Source: Promethearchaeota archaeon
Lineage (GTDB): Archaea; Asgardarchaeota; Lokiarchaeia; Sigyniarchaeales; SOKP01
NCBI GenBank assembly: GCA_013375475.1
Contig: JABXKD010000030.1
Location: 1 to 40,048, forward strand
DNA: 40,048 nucleotides
Direction of reading: 5' to 3'
The notes beneath the pieces are model-generated. The model saw only the letters and a program-made list of their open reading frames with translations, made no database searches and was not told the DNA's origin. Position numbers and translations under genes: made by a program. Positions within the stretch are counted from its first letter, which is position 1; every line of letters begins with the position of its first letter. Shown piece by piece: positions 1 to 8,270 of this stretch.

Positions 1-425
1 ATGTATCTAAAGAATAAAGATAGTAAATTTTTTGCGCACATAGCATCGGATAAGTGTCCCCTAATTTTGATTAAACCTCTCATAAACGCATCATCTGCTT
101 GAATTTTCCGTGTTATAACATTTTTCATGGTAGTTTTAGTAACAAAAAAGTGAATTACATCCAACTCTTCTGAGTTTTCCTCGTAGTACGAATTATTGTA
201 TGCCACCAATCCGCCGATCTTCTTAAGCCAGATATTATAATCTATGTCTTTAATGTATATATGGTAAATTTTATCATCATGTAATACTAATTCTTCCTGA
301 AATTCTTCGGTTTCATCTACAATCTTTATTCCTAGTCTAATAAACTTGTCTATTGTAGATTTTAATGCACTTTTTGACGAATCTAATGAGTTCATCATCA
401 TCAGTATAGCATTCGAGTCAATCAT
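1..425 (-). CDS. SCP2-like lipid-binding domain protein (3' end cut by window edge)
   Basis: An open minus-strand frame runs from an ATG at 425 to the window edge without a stop; about 141 codons are visible and only the last residues are missing. The protein has the same layout as the three other SCP2-like proteins nearby: an acidic 'EEFQEEL' helix, a strand with 'YIKDIDYNIWLK' in place of 'TDADxxFWLK', and near the end 'DAFMRGLIKIRG', matching 'DAFMKGNINVEG' of the next gene. The sterol-carrier-protein-2 fold binds lipids in a hydrophobic tunnel; the ligand here is unknown. It is the most divergent of the four. It lies in tandem with the gene at 563-994 on the same strand, which points to local duplication. 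I am sure it is a gene and fairly sure of the family. Confidence 0.7.
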   Translation of the reverse strand, partial: MIDSNAILMMMNSLDSSKSALKSTIDKFIRLGIKIVDETEEFQEELVLHDDKIYHIYIKDIDYNIWLKKIGGLVAYNNSYYEENSEELDVIHFFVTKTTMKNVITRKIQADDAFMRGLIKIRGHLSDAMCAKNLLSLFFRY

Positions 426-562
426 TACTAAAGTTTATCCCTCTAACACTTTATTTTGAAAAATATTATGTTCGCATTTCTTCCAATTAATATTATGAAA
501 ATACTATTGATAGATCATTTATAGTTTTATATAATATTGCCATGATAAGAAGCACAAAACGA

Positions 563-994
563 TTATTTAATACCGTTTTTTTTTCGTAAATACTTTTCAA
601 ATATTCGGAATAGCTTGATGTATCTTAACCCTTGAGAGAAAGATCCTTCTACATTAATATTTCCTTTCATGAAGGCATCTGTTCCACTTACTTCATTTTT
701 TAAAATCTGAATGATTATGTCTTTATTAAATTTAATAGCAAATAAAGCTTTTGGGTTAATTCCTTTCTTATATTGAAGATTTCCATTTGAAACTTCTAAC
801 CAATAATTAAAATCTGCATCAGTCACATATGTTTGATAAATGTCGTCAAACCCAATTAATTCTTCCTTAAGTTCTTCTGTATTATTCATGATTTTTACTA
901 CTGCTTTGATGATCTTATCAAGTACATTTGCAAATTTTGGGCTCTCTATGTCCAGATGTTCCAAAATTGAACTAATTGGGTTCTGAGCGTTCAT
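563..994 (-). CDS. SCP2-like lipid-binding domain protein
   Basis: The 143-residue product has the usual length of a stand-alone SCP2 domain. Visible family marks are 'NTEELKEELIGFDD' (residues about 38-51), 'YVTDADFNYWLEVSNG' (about 55-70) and 'GTDAFMKGNINVEGSFSQ' (about 104-121), the last being the conserved end of the lipid tunnel. There is no signal peptide or membrane segment, so it should be cytosolic. SCP2 domains carry sterols, fatty acyl-CoA or other lipids; the archaeal ligand is not known. An 'AGAGGTAT' sequence lies about 15 bases upstream of the ATG, rather far for a ribosome binding site. The C-terminus is basic (YLRKKNGIK), unlike the acidic ends of the copies at 2229 and 2954. 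Confidence 0.75.
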   Translation of the reverse strand: MNAQNPISSILEHLDIESPKFANVLDKIIKAVVKIMNNTEELKEELIGFDDIYQTYVTDADFNYWLEVSNGNLQYKKGINPKALFAIKFNKDIIIQILKNEVSGTDAFMKGNINVEGSFSQGLRYIKLFRIFEKYLRKKNGIK

Positions 995-1146
995 AAGTAT
1001 ACAGATAAATACCTCTTTGAAAAATCCTTATTCCTATAAATAAAGATAAAACAACTATTTATTTGTTTTTCTTCAGAAAAAAGCAATATAATAATGTGAA
1101 ACCAAGGGAAATTAAATTATAAACCTACTAAACTATCTAAAATAGC

Positions 1147-1713
1147 CTAGACTTTTTGAAACCGGATATAAAACATTTGATCCATAATTTTTTTTTCTAC
1201 ACTTTTAAATCCAATCGAAGCACCTAGGTTTAAATAGTATTCTAAATCCTGTTCTTTATTCCATTTGGTAGCATACCCCGTTGAAATTTTTTTCTCCCCA
1301 ATTTTAACTTCAAGGTAAAGGCCATACAAATCCTTATCTGAAATACCACGATTTGGAATTATAAAATCCCAAATGACAAATTCTCCTCCCTTTTTTGTTA
1401 CGCGGTAAATTTCCTGAAAAACTTTTTGATGGTTTGAAAGAGGAATATACATTAGGGTGAAAAAAGCGGTCGTCGTGTCGAAGGTCTCGTCTAAAAACTG
1501 CAAATCCTTTGCATCCATGATGATTTTTAAGTAATCTCCTGGAGCTGCTTCCTTCAGTTCAGATTCTCGACGATCTATTGCTACAACTTGTTCCCCTTTT
1601 AGCTGACCAATTATCCCCTCCCCTCCACCTCCAATATCCAAGATTCTACCTTTTAATTCGACATTAGATAGATCAATCTTTTGTAGCTCAATAAATTGAA
1701 TATTATCTTCCAT
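1147..1713 (-). CDS. class I SAM-dependent methyltransferase
   Basis: This 188-residue protein shows a Rossmann methyltransferase core. Motif I is 'ILDIGGGGEG' (residues about 25-34), the acidic end of strand 2 is 'VVAIDRRE', and post-I motifs follow as 'FDTTTAFFTLMYIP' and 'KKGGEFVIWDF' (motif IV-VI region). The last strand 'MFYIRFQKV' closes the sheet. The run of glycines in motif I is richer than the usual GxGxG but keeps the SAM-binding loop. The substrate cannot be read from the sequence. It is flanked by SCP2 genes and the tRNA but with over 150 bases on each side, so an operon with them is unlikely. Confidence 0.8.
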   Translation of the reverse strand: MEDNIQFIELQKIDLSNVELKGRILDIGGGGEGIIGQLKGEQVVAIDRRESELKEAAPGDYLKIIMDAKDLQFLDETFDTTTAFFTLMYIPLSNHQKVFQEIYRVTKKGGEFVIWDFIIPNRGISDKDLYGLYLEVKIGEKKISTGYATKWNKEQDLEYYLNLGASIGFKSVEKKIMDQMFYIRFQKV

Positions 1714-1888
1714 AATATATAATCCAAAATTTCATTCGTTTAAAATTTTTATAATGAATTTTTTTTTCTCCACTTTAATTCTTTTCATCGTAAAATAGCA
1801 AAAAATGGAATTTAAAATAAAATTTTTATATTTGGAATTATTTCTATCGTTATACTAAAATAAAATAATTCTATTTTTTAGTAAAAAA

Positions 1889-1996
1889 GCCCACATAGTG
1901 TAGTCCGGTCCAGCATTCGGGACTGTCACTCCTGCGACCCGGGTTCAAATCCGCGTGTGATAACCAAACGCGATGGAACTCCCGGTGTGGGCGCCA
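1889..1996 (+). tRNA. tRNA-Asp (GUC) with T-arm intron and encoded CCA
   Basis: The acceptor arms GCCCACA (1889-1895) and TGTGGGC (1986-1992) pair perfectly, followed by G73 and an encoded CCA. The anticodon stem is CGGGA/TCCTG (1918-1922/1930-1934) and the loop CTGTCAC places anticodon GTC at 1925-1927. G73 is an aspartate identity base. The T-stem CCGGG (1939-1943) and T-loop TTCAAAT (1944-1950) are separated from the 3' T-stem half CCCGG (1981-1985) by 30 extra bases, so the gene carries an intron in the T-arm. A T-run directly after the CCA probably ends transcription. Confidence 0.93.
1951..1980 (+). other. archaeal tRNA intron in the T-arm
   Basis: These 30 bases interrupt the tRNA between T-loop and 3' T-stem. 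Because C runs occur at both borders the excised 30-mer could also be 1950-1979, 1952-1981 or 1953-1982. The intron folds on itself: CGCGT (1952-1956) pairs with ACGCG (1968-1972). A short TTC/GAA pairing links T-loop and intron end, giving a relaxed bulge-helix-bulge-like structure rather than a canonical one. Archaeal splicing endonucleases with broad specificity process such non-canonical introns. Confidence 0.8.
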
Positions 1997-2228
1997 TTTT
2001 TTACCTTTTATCTTCCTAATAAATAATATTTTTTTTTTAACATCTCAAAAAATATAATAAGAACGATATTTTTAAAACCGAATTCCCCAACCCTAATAAA
2101 AACTTTTCGAACTTCGTAGAAGAAACGATTAAAGGTTTTTAAATTACAATTACTTATCTATAATCACAATTCAAATTTAATTCAAATCTAAAAATATTAG
2201 TTAAAATTCAAAAAGAGGTTAAATAATA

Positions 2229-2663
2229 ATGGTTGACAAAGCCTTATTAAAAGAAATAAAGGAAAAAATTGAAGCTGGTGCTGCTGCATCAGACGTAAAG
2301 GATACTCTAAAAGTATACGAACTCTTTAAGCAAGTAGCCGAAGAGAATGACGACTTAAAAGAAGAATTGGAAGATATGGATATCACTATCCAAATGAATA
2401 TAACAGATGCTGACGCTAAGTTCTGGTTAAAAGCCCACGACGGTACTATGGAATTTGGCGAAGGTACTGTGGATAATCCATCCTTCACGTTCTCCGCCAC
2501 GAAAGAAGTAGGTGCCGGTATGTTATTCGGTGAAGTTGATGCCACTAGCGCTTATATGGCCGGTGATATTACCGTAGAGGGTAACCTACAAGATGCTATG
2601 GCATTTCAAGAGATTATCGAATTAGCTTTAGAAGCTCTTGAAGATATGTTTGAAGATCTATAA
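2229..2663 (+). CDS. SCP2-like lipid-binding domain protein (tandem copy 1)
   Basis: A 144-residue acidic protein of SCP2 type. Key stretches are 'DDLKEELEDMDITIQMNITDAD' (about residues 41-62; shown without flanks), 'KFWLKAHDG' and 'SAYMAGDITVEGN' near the end. It shares about 123 of 144 residues with the gene at 2954, so the two are a recent tandem duplication. The start is the ATG after 'AGAGGTTA', a fair ribosome binding site 7 bases upstream. A T-rich TATA-like stretch lies near 2136-2145. The protein has no membrane segment and should be a soluble lipid carrier or a lipid-binding accessory domain; the ligand and partner are unknown. Confidence 0.8.
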   Translation: MVDKALLKEIKEKIEAGAAASDVKDTLKVYELFKQVAEENDDLKEELEDMDITIQMNITDADAKFWLKAHDGTMEFGEGTVDNPSFTFSATKEVGAGMLFGEVDATSAYMAGDITVEGNLQDAMAFQEIIELALEALEDMFEDL

Positions 2664-2953
2664 AAAAGTCGCATCTTCTTTAATATTAGCTCAAATCTTA
2701 CTTTTTCTTTTTAATTCTACACTTTTTTTAATCATTTTCTTTAAATCTGTAAGTATTAATTTATTAAAATTCGACAAATTTCGCAAAATTATTCCCTCGC
2801 TACCTATAGCAATTATAGATTTCGCAGTTTAATCGATAGAAGATATAAAACCTTTTTATAGTGTAAAGAGTTATACATTATAGTATTTATTTAATCGATC
2901 AAAATCGTAAATTAAATACTACATCATAAAAGATAATAGAAGGTTGAAAAATC

Positions 2954-3388
2954 ATGGTTGATGAAGCTTTAATAAAAGAATTGAAAGGAAAATTTGACGC
3001 CGGGGCTGCTGCTTCGGACGTAATGGATACTCTAAAAGTTTTCGAGCTGTTCAAACAGATTGCGGTAGAAAATGAAGATTTAAAAGAAGAATTGGAAGAT
3101 ATGGATATCACTATCCAAATGAATATTACGGACGCAGATAAGAAGTTTTGGCTAAAGGCAAAAGAAGGGACGCTGGAATTTGGCGAGGGTGACGTAGAAA
3201 ATCCATCATTCACATTCTCCGCCACGAAAGAGGTAGGCTCCGGTATGTTATTCGGTGAAGTTGACGCCACTAGCGCATACATGGCTGGAGACATTACCGT
3301 CGAGGGTAATCTTCAAGACGCAATGGCTTTTCAAGAGATTATTGAATTAGCCTTAGAGGCTTATGAAGATTTAGCTGAAGATTTATAA
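2954..3388 (+). CDS. SCP2-like lipid-binding domain protein (tandem copy 2)
   Basis: This 144-residue protein differs from the one at 2229 by about 21 substitutions, most of them conservative and concentrated in the N-terminal helix and at the extreme C-terminus; the central sheet and the 'SAYMAGDITVEGN' tunnel-end segment are identical. It has its own start signals: 'GAAGGTTGAAAAATC' before the ATG, and a TATA-like 'CTTTTTATAG' near 2850-2860, so it is probably transcribed separately from copy 1 (290 bases between them). Keeping two near-identical proteins under separate promoters suggests dosage or condition-specific use. Ligand unknown. Confidence 0.8.
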   Translation: MVDEALIKELKGKFDAGAAASDVMDTLKVFELFKQIAVENEDLKEELEDMDITIQMNITDADKKFWLKAKEGTLEFGEGDVENPSFTFSATKEVGSGMLFGEVDATSAYMAGDITVEGNLQDAMAFQEIIELALEAYEDLAEDL

Positions 3389-3467
3389 CATAACTATATA
3401 TTGACCCGTTGTATATCTTTTCTAACTTTTTTTTATTTTATTTGTTTTTATAATTTTAGACTTATAC

Positions 3468-4718
3468 CTATTTAGTTTCAAGCTTAAAGATTTTATCATT
3501 CTTTTTAACTTCCATATCAACCAAAATTCCTACAGTTATTCTATCTTTTTGCGTTTTGATAAAGGGTGTTTCAGTTAGATTTCCTTTTTGTTTAATTTGT
3601 ATTGACATAATTTTCTGACGCAAATATGTATCTGTATGGGTTCCAATTATGAATATTTCGTCACCTAGCTGTAATTTCCCTTTTGATAGGAGTATTTTTG
3701 CGGCTTTTCTATCGGGAAAATAGGAAAGGACTTTTCCTATTTCAACTTTTTTATAGTTAGAAATATTTCCATCGAGTTCTCGTTGAATTTCGCTTCCCTT
3801 TGGTTGTCCAAAGTAAAAACCCGTTGAAAAACCTCTGTTATACACCTTGCTTAACCGTTTAAGCCATTCTTGGACTTTATCAATTGTAAATGTATTGTCG
3901 TAGTACGCATCAATGGCTTCTTTATAACACGCGGTTGTTTCTTCTATATAAATCGGATCTCTCATTCGTCCTTCTATTTTAAAGGCATCAATATTGGCTT
4001 CAATTAACTCTGGGACGTGTTCAATCATGCATAAATCTTTGGAATTAATAAAAAACACTCCATCGTAGAGAAACTCGTTTGATTGGTCGTCGTATACCCG
4101 CCATTTTCTACGACAGGGTTGAACACACCTTCCTCTATTAGCAGAATATTCTTGGGATCCACAAACCTCAGCTGAGAAGTAGCATCGCCCGGACACAGAA
4201 GTACATTGAGCTCCGTGAACAAATGTTTCTATTTCAGCTTTTTGAATCTTACACTTTATATCTTTAATTTGGTTTAAGGAAAGCTCTCTAGCGAGAATTA
4301 ATCTTTCAGCTCCTAACTTTTCATAGAAGTTTGCAGTTCGAGAATTAGAAATATTGGCTTGAGTTGAGATGTGAAACGGCAAATCCTTATCTTTAACGAC
4401 TTCAATAACACCGATATCGTGTATGATTACAGCGTCAATTTCTGCTTCGATGGCATTATCTAACACTTTATTGAGTAGGTCAAATTCGTTTTCGTATACA
4501 ATCACATTTGTGGTTAAGTAAGTTAATATATCGTTATCATGGCATTTTTTTACGATACTGTTTAAATCGTCTAACTTAATATTATCGCTGAACATTCTCA
4601 TATTAAAAGCTTCTACGCCAAAAAAAACAGCATCTGCTTTACCTAAGACGGCATTTAAAGATTTTAAATTTTTTAAAGGAGTCATTAGTTCTACTCTCTT
4701 TTTTGTTTGACCCGACAT
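3468..4718 (-). CDS. U32 family protein (YegQ/TrhP-like, tRNA or RNA hydroxylation type)
   Basis: The U32 'collagenase-like' signature is present as 'ETFVHGAQCTSVSGRCYFS' (about residues 165-183), followed by a second cysteine pair in 'NRGRCVQPCRRKWRV'. Together these are the four cysteines that hold a 4Fe-4S cluster in characterised U32 proteins. Family members TrhP and RlhA hydroxylate tRNA U34 and 23S rRNA, and UbiU/UbiV hydroxylate a quinone precursor. At 416 residues, with the C-terminal barrel-like extension after 'KGSEIQ', it resembles the TrhP (YegQ) group more than short members. An in-frame TTG lies two codons upstream, but I chose the ATG at 4718, which follows 'GGAATTGAGT'. A true protease role is unlikely from what is known of the family. 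Confidence 0.85.
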   Translation of the reverse strand: MSGQTKKRVELMTPLKNLKSLNAVLGKADAVFFGVEAFNMRMFSDNIKLDDLNSIVKKCHDNDILTYLTTNVIVYENEFDLLNKVLDNAIEAEIDAVIIHDIGVIEVVKDKDLPFHISTQANISNSRTANFYEKLGAERLILARELSLNQIKDIKCKIQKAEIETFVHGAQCTSVSGRCYFSAEVCGSQEYSANRGRCVQPCRRKWRVYDDQSNEFLYDGVFFINSKDLCMIEHVPELIEANIDAFKIEGRMRDPIYIEETTACYKEAIDAYYDNTFTIDKVQEWLKRLSKVYNRGFSTGFYFGQPKGSEIQRELDGNISNYKKVEIGKVLSYFPDRKAAKILLSKGKLQLGDEIFIIGTHTDTYLRQKIMSIQIKQKGNLTETPFIKTQKDRITVGILVDMEVKKNDKIFKLETK

Positions 4719-4826
4719 ACTCAATTCCGTATTGATATAATTTACTATTAAGAAATATCATGTGAAAAAATAATGTATTGAATAAGATTAATATCAAAAA
4801 GAATAAAAAAAAATTGTTCTTAAATT

Positions 4827-6545
4827 TTAAATTACGGCAAACCATAGATAAAAAAGAACGACACTTATTACAAAGAATATGACTGCTGAAATGTAAGTCA
4901 TATGCTTAGAGTAGTTCCGAAATCTTCTACCATCTTGGGTCCATATAGTGTCCACTTGAAGATATGGACCTGGACCTCTTCTATACCACCCTTGAATTCT
5001 TATGTTCTGTCCTACTAATTCATCTGCTCTTCTGATTGCCCACCAGAAATCCATAAGCCTTAAACCAAATCGATAATCTATATACATCCGACCAGTATTA
5101 TCTTGAAAGTATAAATCTTCCGAGAACCAATATCCGGGTGTTCCTTTTCCAATAACTAAACCTTCGATTATAGAGGCTACGGGCCGAACAGGAGAAACAT
5201 TTATGTTGGTGACTAATTCAACTATATTATTAGGTGCGAATCCTTTTCGATACATGAAGGAAGTTCTCGCTATGACTCCAAATCCCATAATAATAAAACC
5301 AATAGCCCATAAAAGAACTAAATTATTAATCGAGGAAAAAGTTCCAATTACTAGAAAACCAAAAAATCCAAGAACCCAGACGGCTGTGAATGCAATTAGT
5401 ATTACGAAAAATATTGATGGTAACGATTTAATAACTAGATCAGTTATAAATTCACCTGCCATAGATTTACCTACTTGTTGTTCTTTGATTGCTCTCGCTC
5501 CAGAAAGATCGTATTCCACTGGAACTTTGTAAGTTTGACATTGTTCATTCAATCGTTGAATTCTTTTTGCCGTTAATGGATGTGTGCTAAATACTTGAAA
5601 ATATTTTGCCCATGGATTGAACAAGTCCCACCCGGCAGCAGCTTCAACTACTCTCTTAGAAATTTGGCCATTTTCATCCATGGCTTGCACTGCTACAGTT
5701 GCAGCTTTCTTTGGATCAAAGATGCCTAAGCCTCTAAGAGCTCTTACGCTTGATTTTTGCTTTTGTTTCATTTCAGCTTCCGTCCCGGTTGCTAGCAATC
5801 CATACGCAATCTTAATTAGCGCAGTTGATAAAAAATTTGGATTTTCAGTTAATTCAGCGGCGTGTTGATCAGCAAAGTATTCTCGGATTCGACTTACGAA
5901 TAAAGATACTAGAAATCCTATATAATAACTTATGTAAGATACTATCGCGACGACAATCAATGCTAAAACAATATAACTTCCTGCATCGTCATCTCTTGAT
6001 CTTCTTAAGCCCGAAAATCGTACCGCGTAATATGACCATCTTGCGATCGTTAATAATATTAGTGGAATAGCAAAAACAACAGTCATCAGAATGAAATCGT
6101 TATGCACAATATGACCTAATTCATGGGCAACTACAGCTCTTTGTTCGTGTTCATCCAAATAATGTATTATCCCCTCAGTTATTACCATTCTGGCTTTATT
6201 TTTAGTGTAGCCAAAGGTGAAAGCCTGAGGGTTATCATCATGGATTATTCCCATTCTTGGGGTTTTGATTTCTTGGATTGCCGTAACTTTATCGATGATA
6301 TCGGCTAAATAAGGGTATTTATATGTGAAATCATCATAGTCCATCCATTCGATTTTATACATCCAATTAATAAATATAGGACCCATACCATATTGGAATA
6401 AAACAATTAAAATCGTTAAGGCAATCATTATCAGAAGTCCAAAAAGATTGCCTGGTAAAAACCACACTCCTATCGTAAAGACTACAGCATAGATTAGAGC
6501 AAATAAAAACATTATAGCAAGGGTAGATGCTAATTTTAATCCCAT
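4827..6545 (-). CDS. M48 family membrane zinc metalloprotease with C-terminal extension
   Basis: Residues 1-60 hold two membrane segments, and HELGH at 141-145 is the zinc-binding HExxH. 'REYFADQHAAEL' supplies the third ligand (Glu), and 'FSTHPLTAKRIQRLNE' is the conserved C-terminal end of the HtpX/Ste24-type catalytic domain. This family degrades damaged membrane proteins. The protein is 572 residues, nearly twice HtpX. After the catalytic domain come two or more further membrane segments (about 365-420), a hydrophilic beta-rich domain ('GTPGYWFSEDLYFQDNTGRM', then 'RIQGWYRRGPGPYLQVD') that looks like an OB-type fold, and a last membrane helix. Such extra domains are inferred to sit on one face of the membrane and regulate or present substrates. 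Confidence 0.9.
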   Translation of the reverse strand: MGLKLASTLAIMFLFALIYAVVFTIGVWFLPGNLFGLLIMIALTILIVLFQYGMGPIFINWMYKIEWMDYDDFTYKYPYLADIIDKVTAIQEIKTPRMGIIHDDNPQAFTFGYTKNKARMVITEGIIHYLDEHEQRAVVAHELGHIVHNDFILMTVVFAIPLILLTIARWSYYAVRFSGLRRSRDDDAGSYIVLALIVVAIVSYISYYIGFLVSLFVSRIREYFADQHAAELTENPNFLSTALIKIAYGLLATGTEAEMKQKQKSSVRALRGLGIFDPKKAATVAVQAMDENGQISKRVVEAAAGWDLFNPWAKYFQVFSTHPLTAKRIQRLNEQCQTYKVPVEYDLSGARAIKEQQVGKSMAGEFITDLVIKSLPSIFFVILIAFTAVWVLGFFGFLVIGTFSSINNLVLLWAIGFIIMGFGVIARTSFMYRKGFAPNNIVELVTNINVSPVRPVASIIEGLVIGKGTPGYWFSEDLYFQDNTGRMYIDYRFGLRLMDFWWAIRRADELVGQNIRIQGWYRRGPGPYLQVDTIWTQDGRRFRNYSKHMTYISAVIFFVISVVLFYLWFAVI

Positions 6546-6766
6546 TTTTGATCACTCAAAGTTAAATTTAAACATTTAATTTTTTTGATAAATTTTCTAT
6601 TTCTTAAAATAAATTAACTATGATACCCAAGCAGTTCTTAATAAATAATTTTAACTACTAGAATTTAAAATTGTAAAGATTATGAATCGTTTTCGAAAAG
6701 AATAAAATAAATTGCTTTCATTATAATTTCAGCAAAATTTTAGAATGTAATTTAGGTGTTTTTACT

Positions 6767-7390
6767 ATGGATGCTAAACTGAAGCGATTATACGACGCAA
6801 CAGACAATCTTATTAAACAGCAATTTTATAAGAGTGGGAGCGATACGATCATAGGTAGAACACCTGAAGTTTCAATCAAAATTAGAAATTCGGGTCAGAT
6901 CGTCAAGAAATTTGAAGATATCTTTAATAAAAATATGCATCTCTTTTTAGAGGGGGACTATATGAAATTTTTTAGTCCTTTCAAGAGAATTAAGGGTGTG
7001 GATGAGAATCACCTAAGAGAAATATATCAAGATATTCAAATCAAATTAGCAGCAATGCATGGCACCGAATTTAACACGGTTATTATGTATACAATACTTG
7101 TTAGTTCTTTAACTACAAGTATCCGTGAAATACAATTTAACGAATCTGTTCAACAAATAATCGCAAGAACGAGAAAAAAAACTAACACTATAAATGTTAA
7201 ACAAATTGAGAAAGAATTAGAAAAGTTATTCATGCGAAACGATAAGGATGTGTCAATTTTATATAATATCTCATATCTCACCGCATTAGCAGAATCTTTT
7301 AATTTCACGAAAACTACTCGAACATGTAAGATTCAAAGGAGTAAACATATTAATCGCATAGTAAACTCAATCCTTTTTTCTCTTGATTAA
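6767..7390 (+). CDS. hypothetical protein, all-helical
   Basis: I do not recognise this 207-residue basic protein. It has no membrane segment or signal peptide and reads as mainly helical, with the densest charged helix at 'NVKQIEKELEKLFMRND' (about 145-161). 'FNTVIMYTILVSSL' (about 105-118) is hydrophobic but probably a buried helix. The ATG follows 'TAGGTG' by 8 bases, a normal site. It precedes the MutY-like gene by only 25 bases on the same strand, so the two are probably co-transcribed, which weakly suggests a link with DNA metabolism. Confidence 0.65.
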   Translation: MDAKLKRLYDATDNLIKQQFYKSGSDTIIGRTPEVSIKIRNSGQIVKKFEDIFNKNMHLFLEGDYMKFFSPFKRIKGVDENHLREIYQDIQIKLAAMHGTEFNTVIMYTILVSSLTTSIREIQFNESVQQIIARTRKKTNTINVKQIEKELEKLFMRNDKDVSILYNISYLTALAESFNFTKTTRTCKIQRSKHINRIVNSILFSLD

Positions 7391-7415
7391 TTTTTACCCT
7401 AAAAGGTGGTAACAA

Positions 7416-8270
7416 ATTCTTATCACAGAATTTCATAATTTCTATAAAAAGGAAGGATTAAATCAAGATGTGATTAGGACATTCCAAAATATAATTTACT
7501 CGTACTTTAAACAATATGGGAGAGAATTTCCTTTTAGGAGAGAGATAAATCCTTATAATGTTGTAATTTCAGAAATGATGTTACAACAAACTCAAACTAA
7601 TAGGGTATCTGAAAAATTTGAACAATTCATCCAAGAATTTCCTGATTTTCAATCTTTAGCAAATGCGCCCCTAAATAATGTGTTAAAAGTTTGGCAAGGC
7701 TTAGGCTATAACCGTAGAGCCGTAGCGCTAAAAAATATTGCCGAAAAGGTAGTTAACGAATTCGACGGAATTTTACCAGCTGATGTCGAGATTTTAAAAT
7801 CATTTCCTCAGATAGGTCACAATACAGCTTCATCGATAGTAGCATTTGCATTCAATATGCCCACCTTTTTTATTGAAGTGAACATTAGACGCGTTTATAT
7901 TTATTACTTTTTTCCTGGCAAAAATTCAGTTAACGACAGCCTTATCCTCCCAATTGTAAGGAAAACTTTGGATCGAGCTAATGTGCGAAAGTGGTACTAC
8001 GCTCTCATGGATTACGGAGTAATGCTAAAAAAAACTCATCCTGAATTGAATAAAAGAAGTGCCCATTACAGAAAACAATCAAAATTTAAGGGATCAGATC
8101 GAGAAATCAGAGGAAAAATTTTAAGACTCCTAATCGCAAACAGTAATTTGACTGAATCTGATATATTGAAGGAATTGAATATAAATTCTAAAAAACTGAA
8201 CGATATTTTGAACCTTCTAATCAAAGAAGGATTTATTAAAAAAGAGAAACACCTATTTTCAATTCCTTAA
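7416..8270 (+). CDS. MutY/HhH-GPD type DNA glycosylase lacking the Fe-S cysteines
   Basis: The core matches MutY: 'FPFRREINPYNVVISEMMLQ' then 'QTQ' corresponds to FPWR...SEIMLQQT, with the catalytic Glu in 'SEMMLQ'. 'VWQGLGYNRRAVAL' and the helix-hairpin-helix 'FPQIGHNTASSIVAFA' follow. Two departures: the second catalytic residue (Asp in DGNVxRV) reads as Glu in 'IEVNIRRV', and the four cysteines of the C-terminal 4Fe-4S loop are all absent (the region reads 'MLKKTHPELNKRSAHYRK'). The C-terminal NUDIX-type domain is replaced by a winged helix (last 55 residues). The coding frame is open upstream of the GTG at 7470, and 'ITEFHNFYKKEGLNQDVIR' looks like real protein. A strong ribosome site AGGTGGT (7404-7410) sits 5 bases before an ATT at 7416, which I take as the start. 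Excision of A opposite 8-oxoG is the family role; activity here is uncertain. Confidence 0.8.
   Translation: MLITEFHNFYKKEGLNQDVIRTFQNIIYSYFKQYGREFPFRREINPYNVVISEMMLQQTQTNRVSEKFEQFIQEFPDFQSLANAPLNNVLKVWQGLGYNRRAVALKNIAEKVVNEFDGILPADVEILKSFPQIGHNTASSIVAFAFNMPTFFIEVNIRRVYIYYFFPGKNSVNDSLILPIVRKTLDRANVRKWYYALMDYGVMLKKTHPELNKRSAHYRKQSKFKGSDREIRGKILRLLIANSNLTESDILKELNINSKKLNDILNLLIKEGFIKKEKHLFSIP

Noticed and set aside
2219..2545. Minus-strand open frame opposite the SCP2 gene (and its twin at 2899-3294)
   Set aside because: Both are mirror images of conserved SCP2 coding sequence, rich in Ser and Phe as expected for antisense of acidic helices, and have no ribosome site.
2638..2832. 64-residue hydrophobic plus-strand frame
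   Set aside because: It begins inside the SCP2 gene in another frame and runs into A+T-rich spacer; the hydrophobic look comes from T-rich codons.
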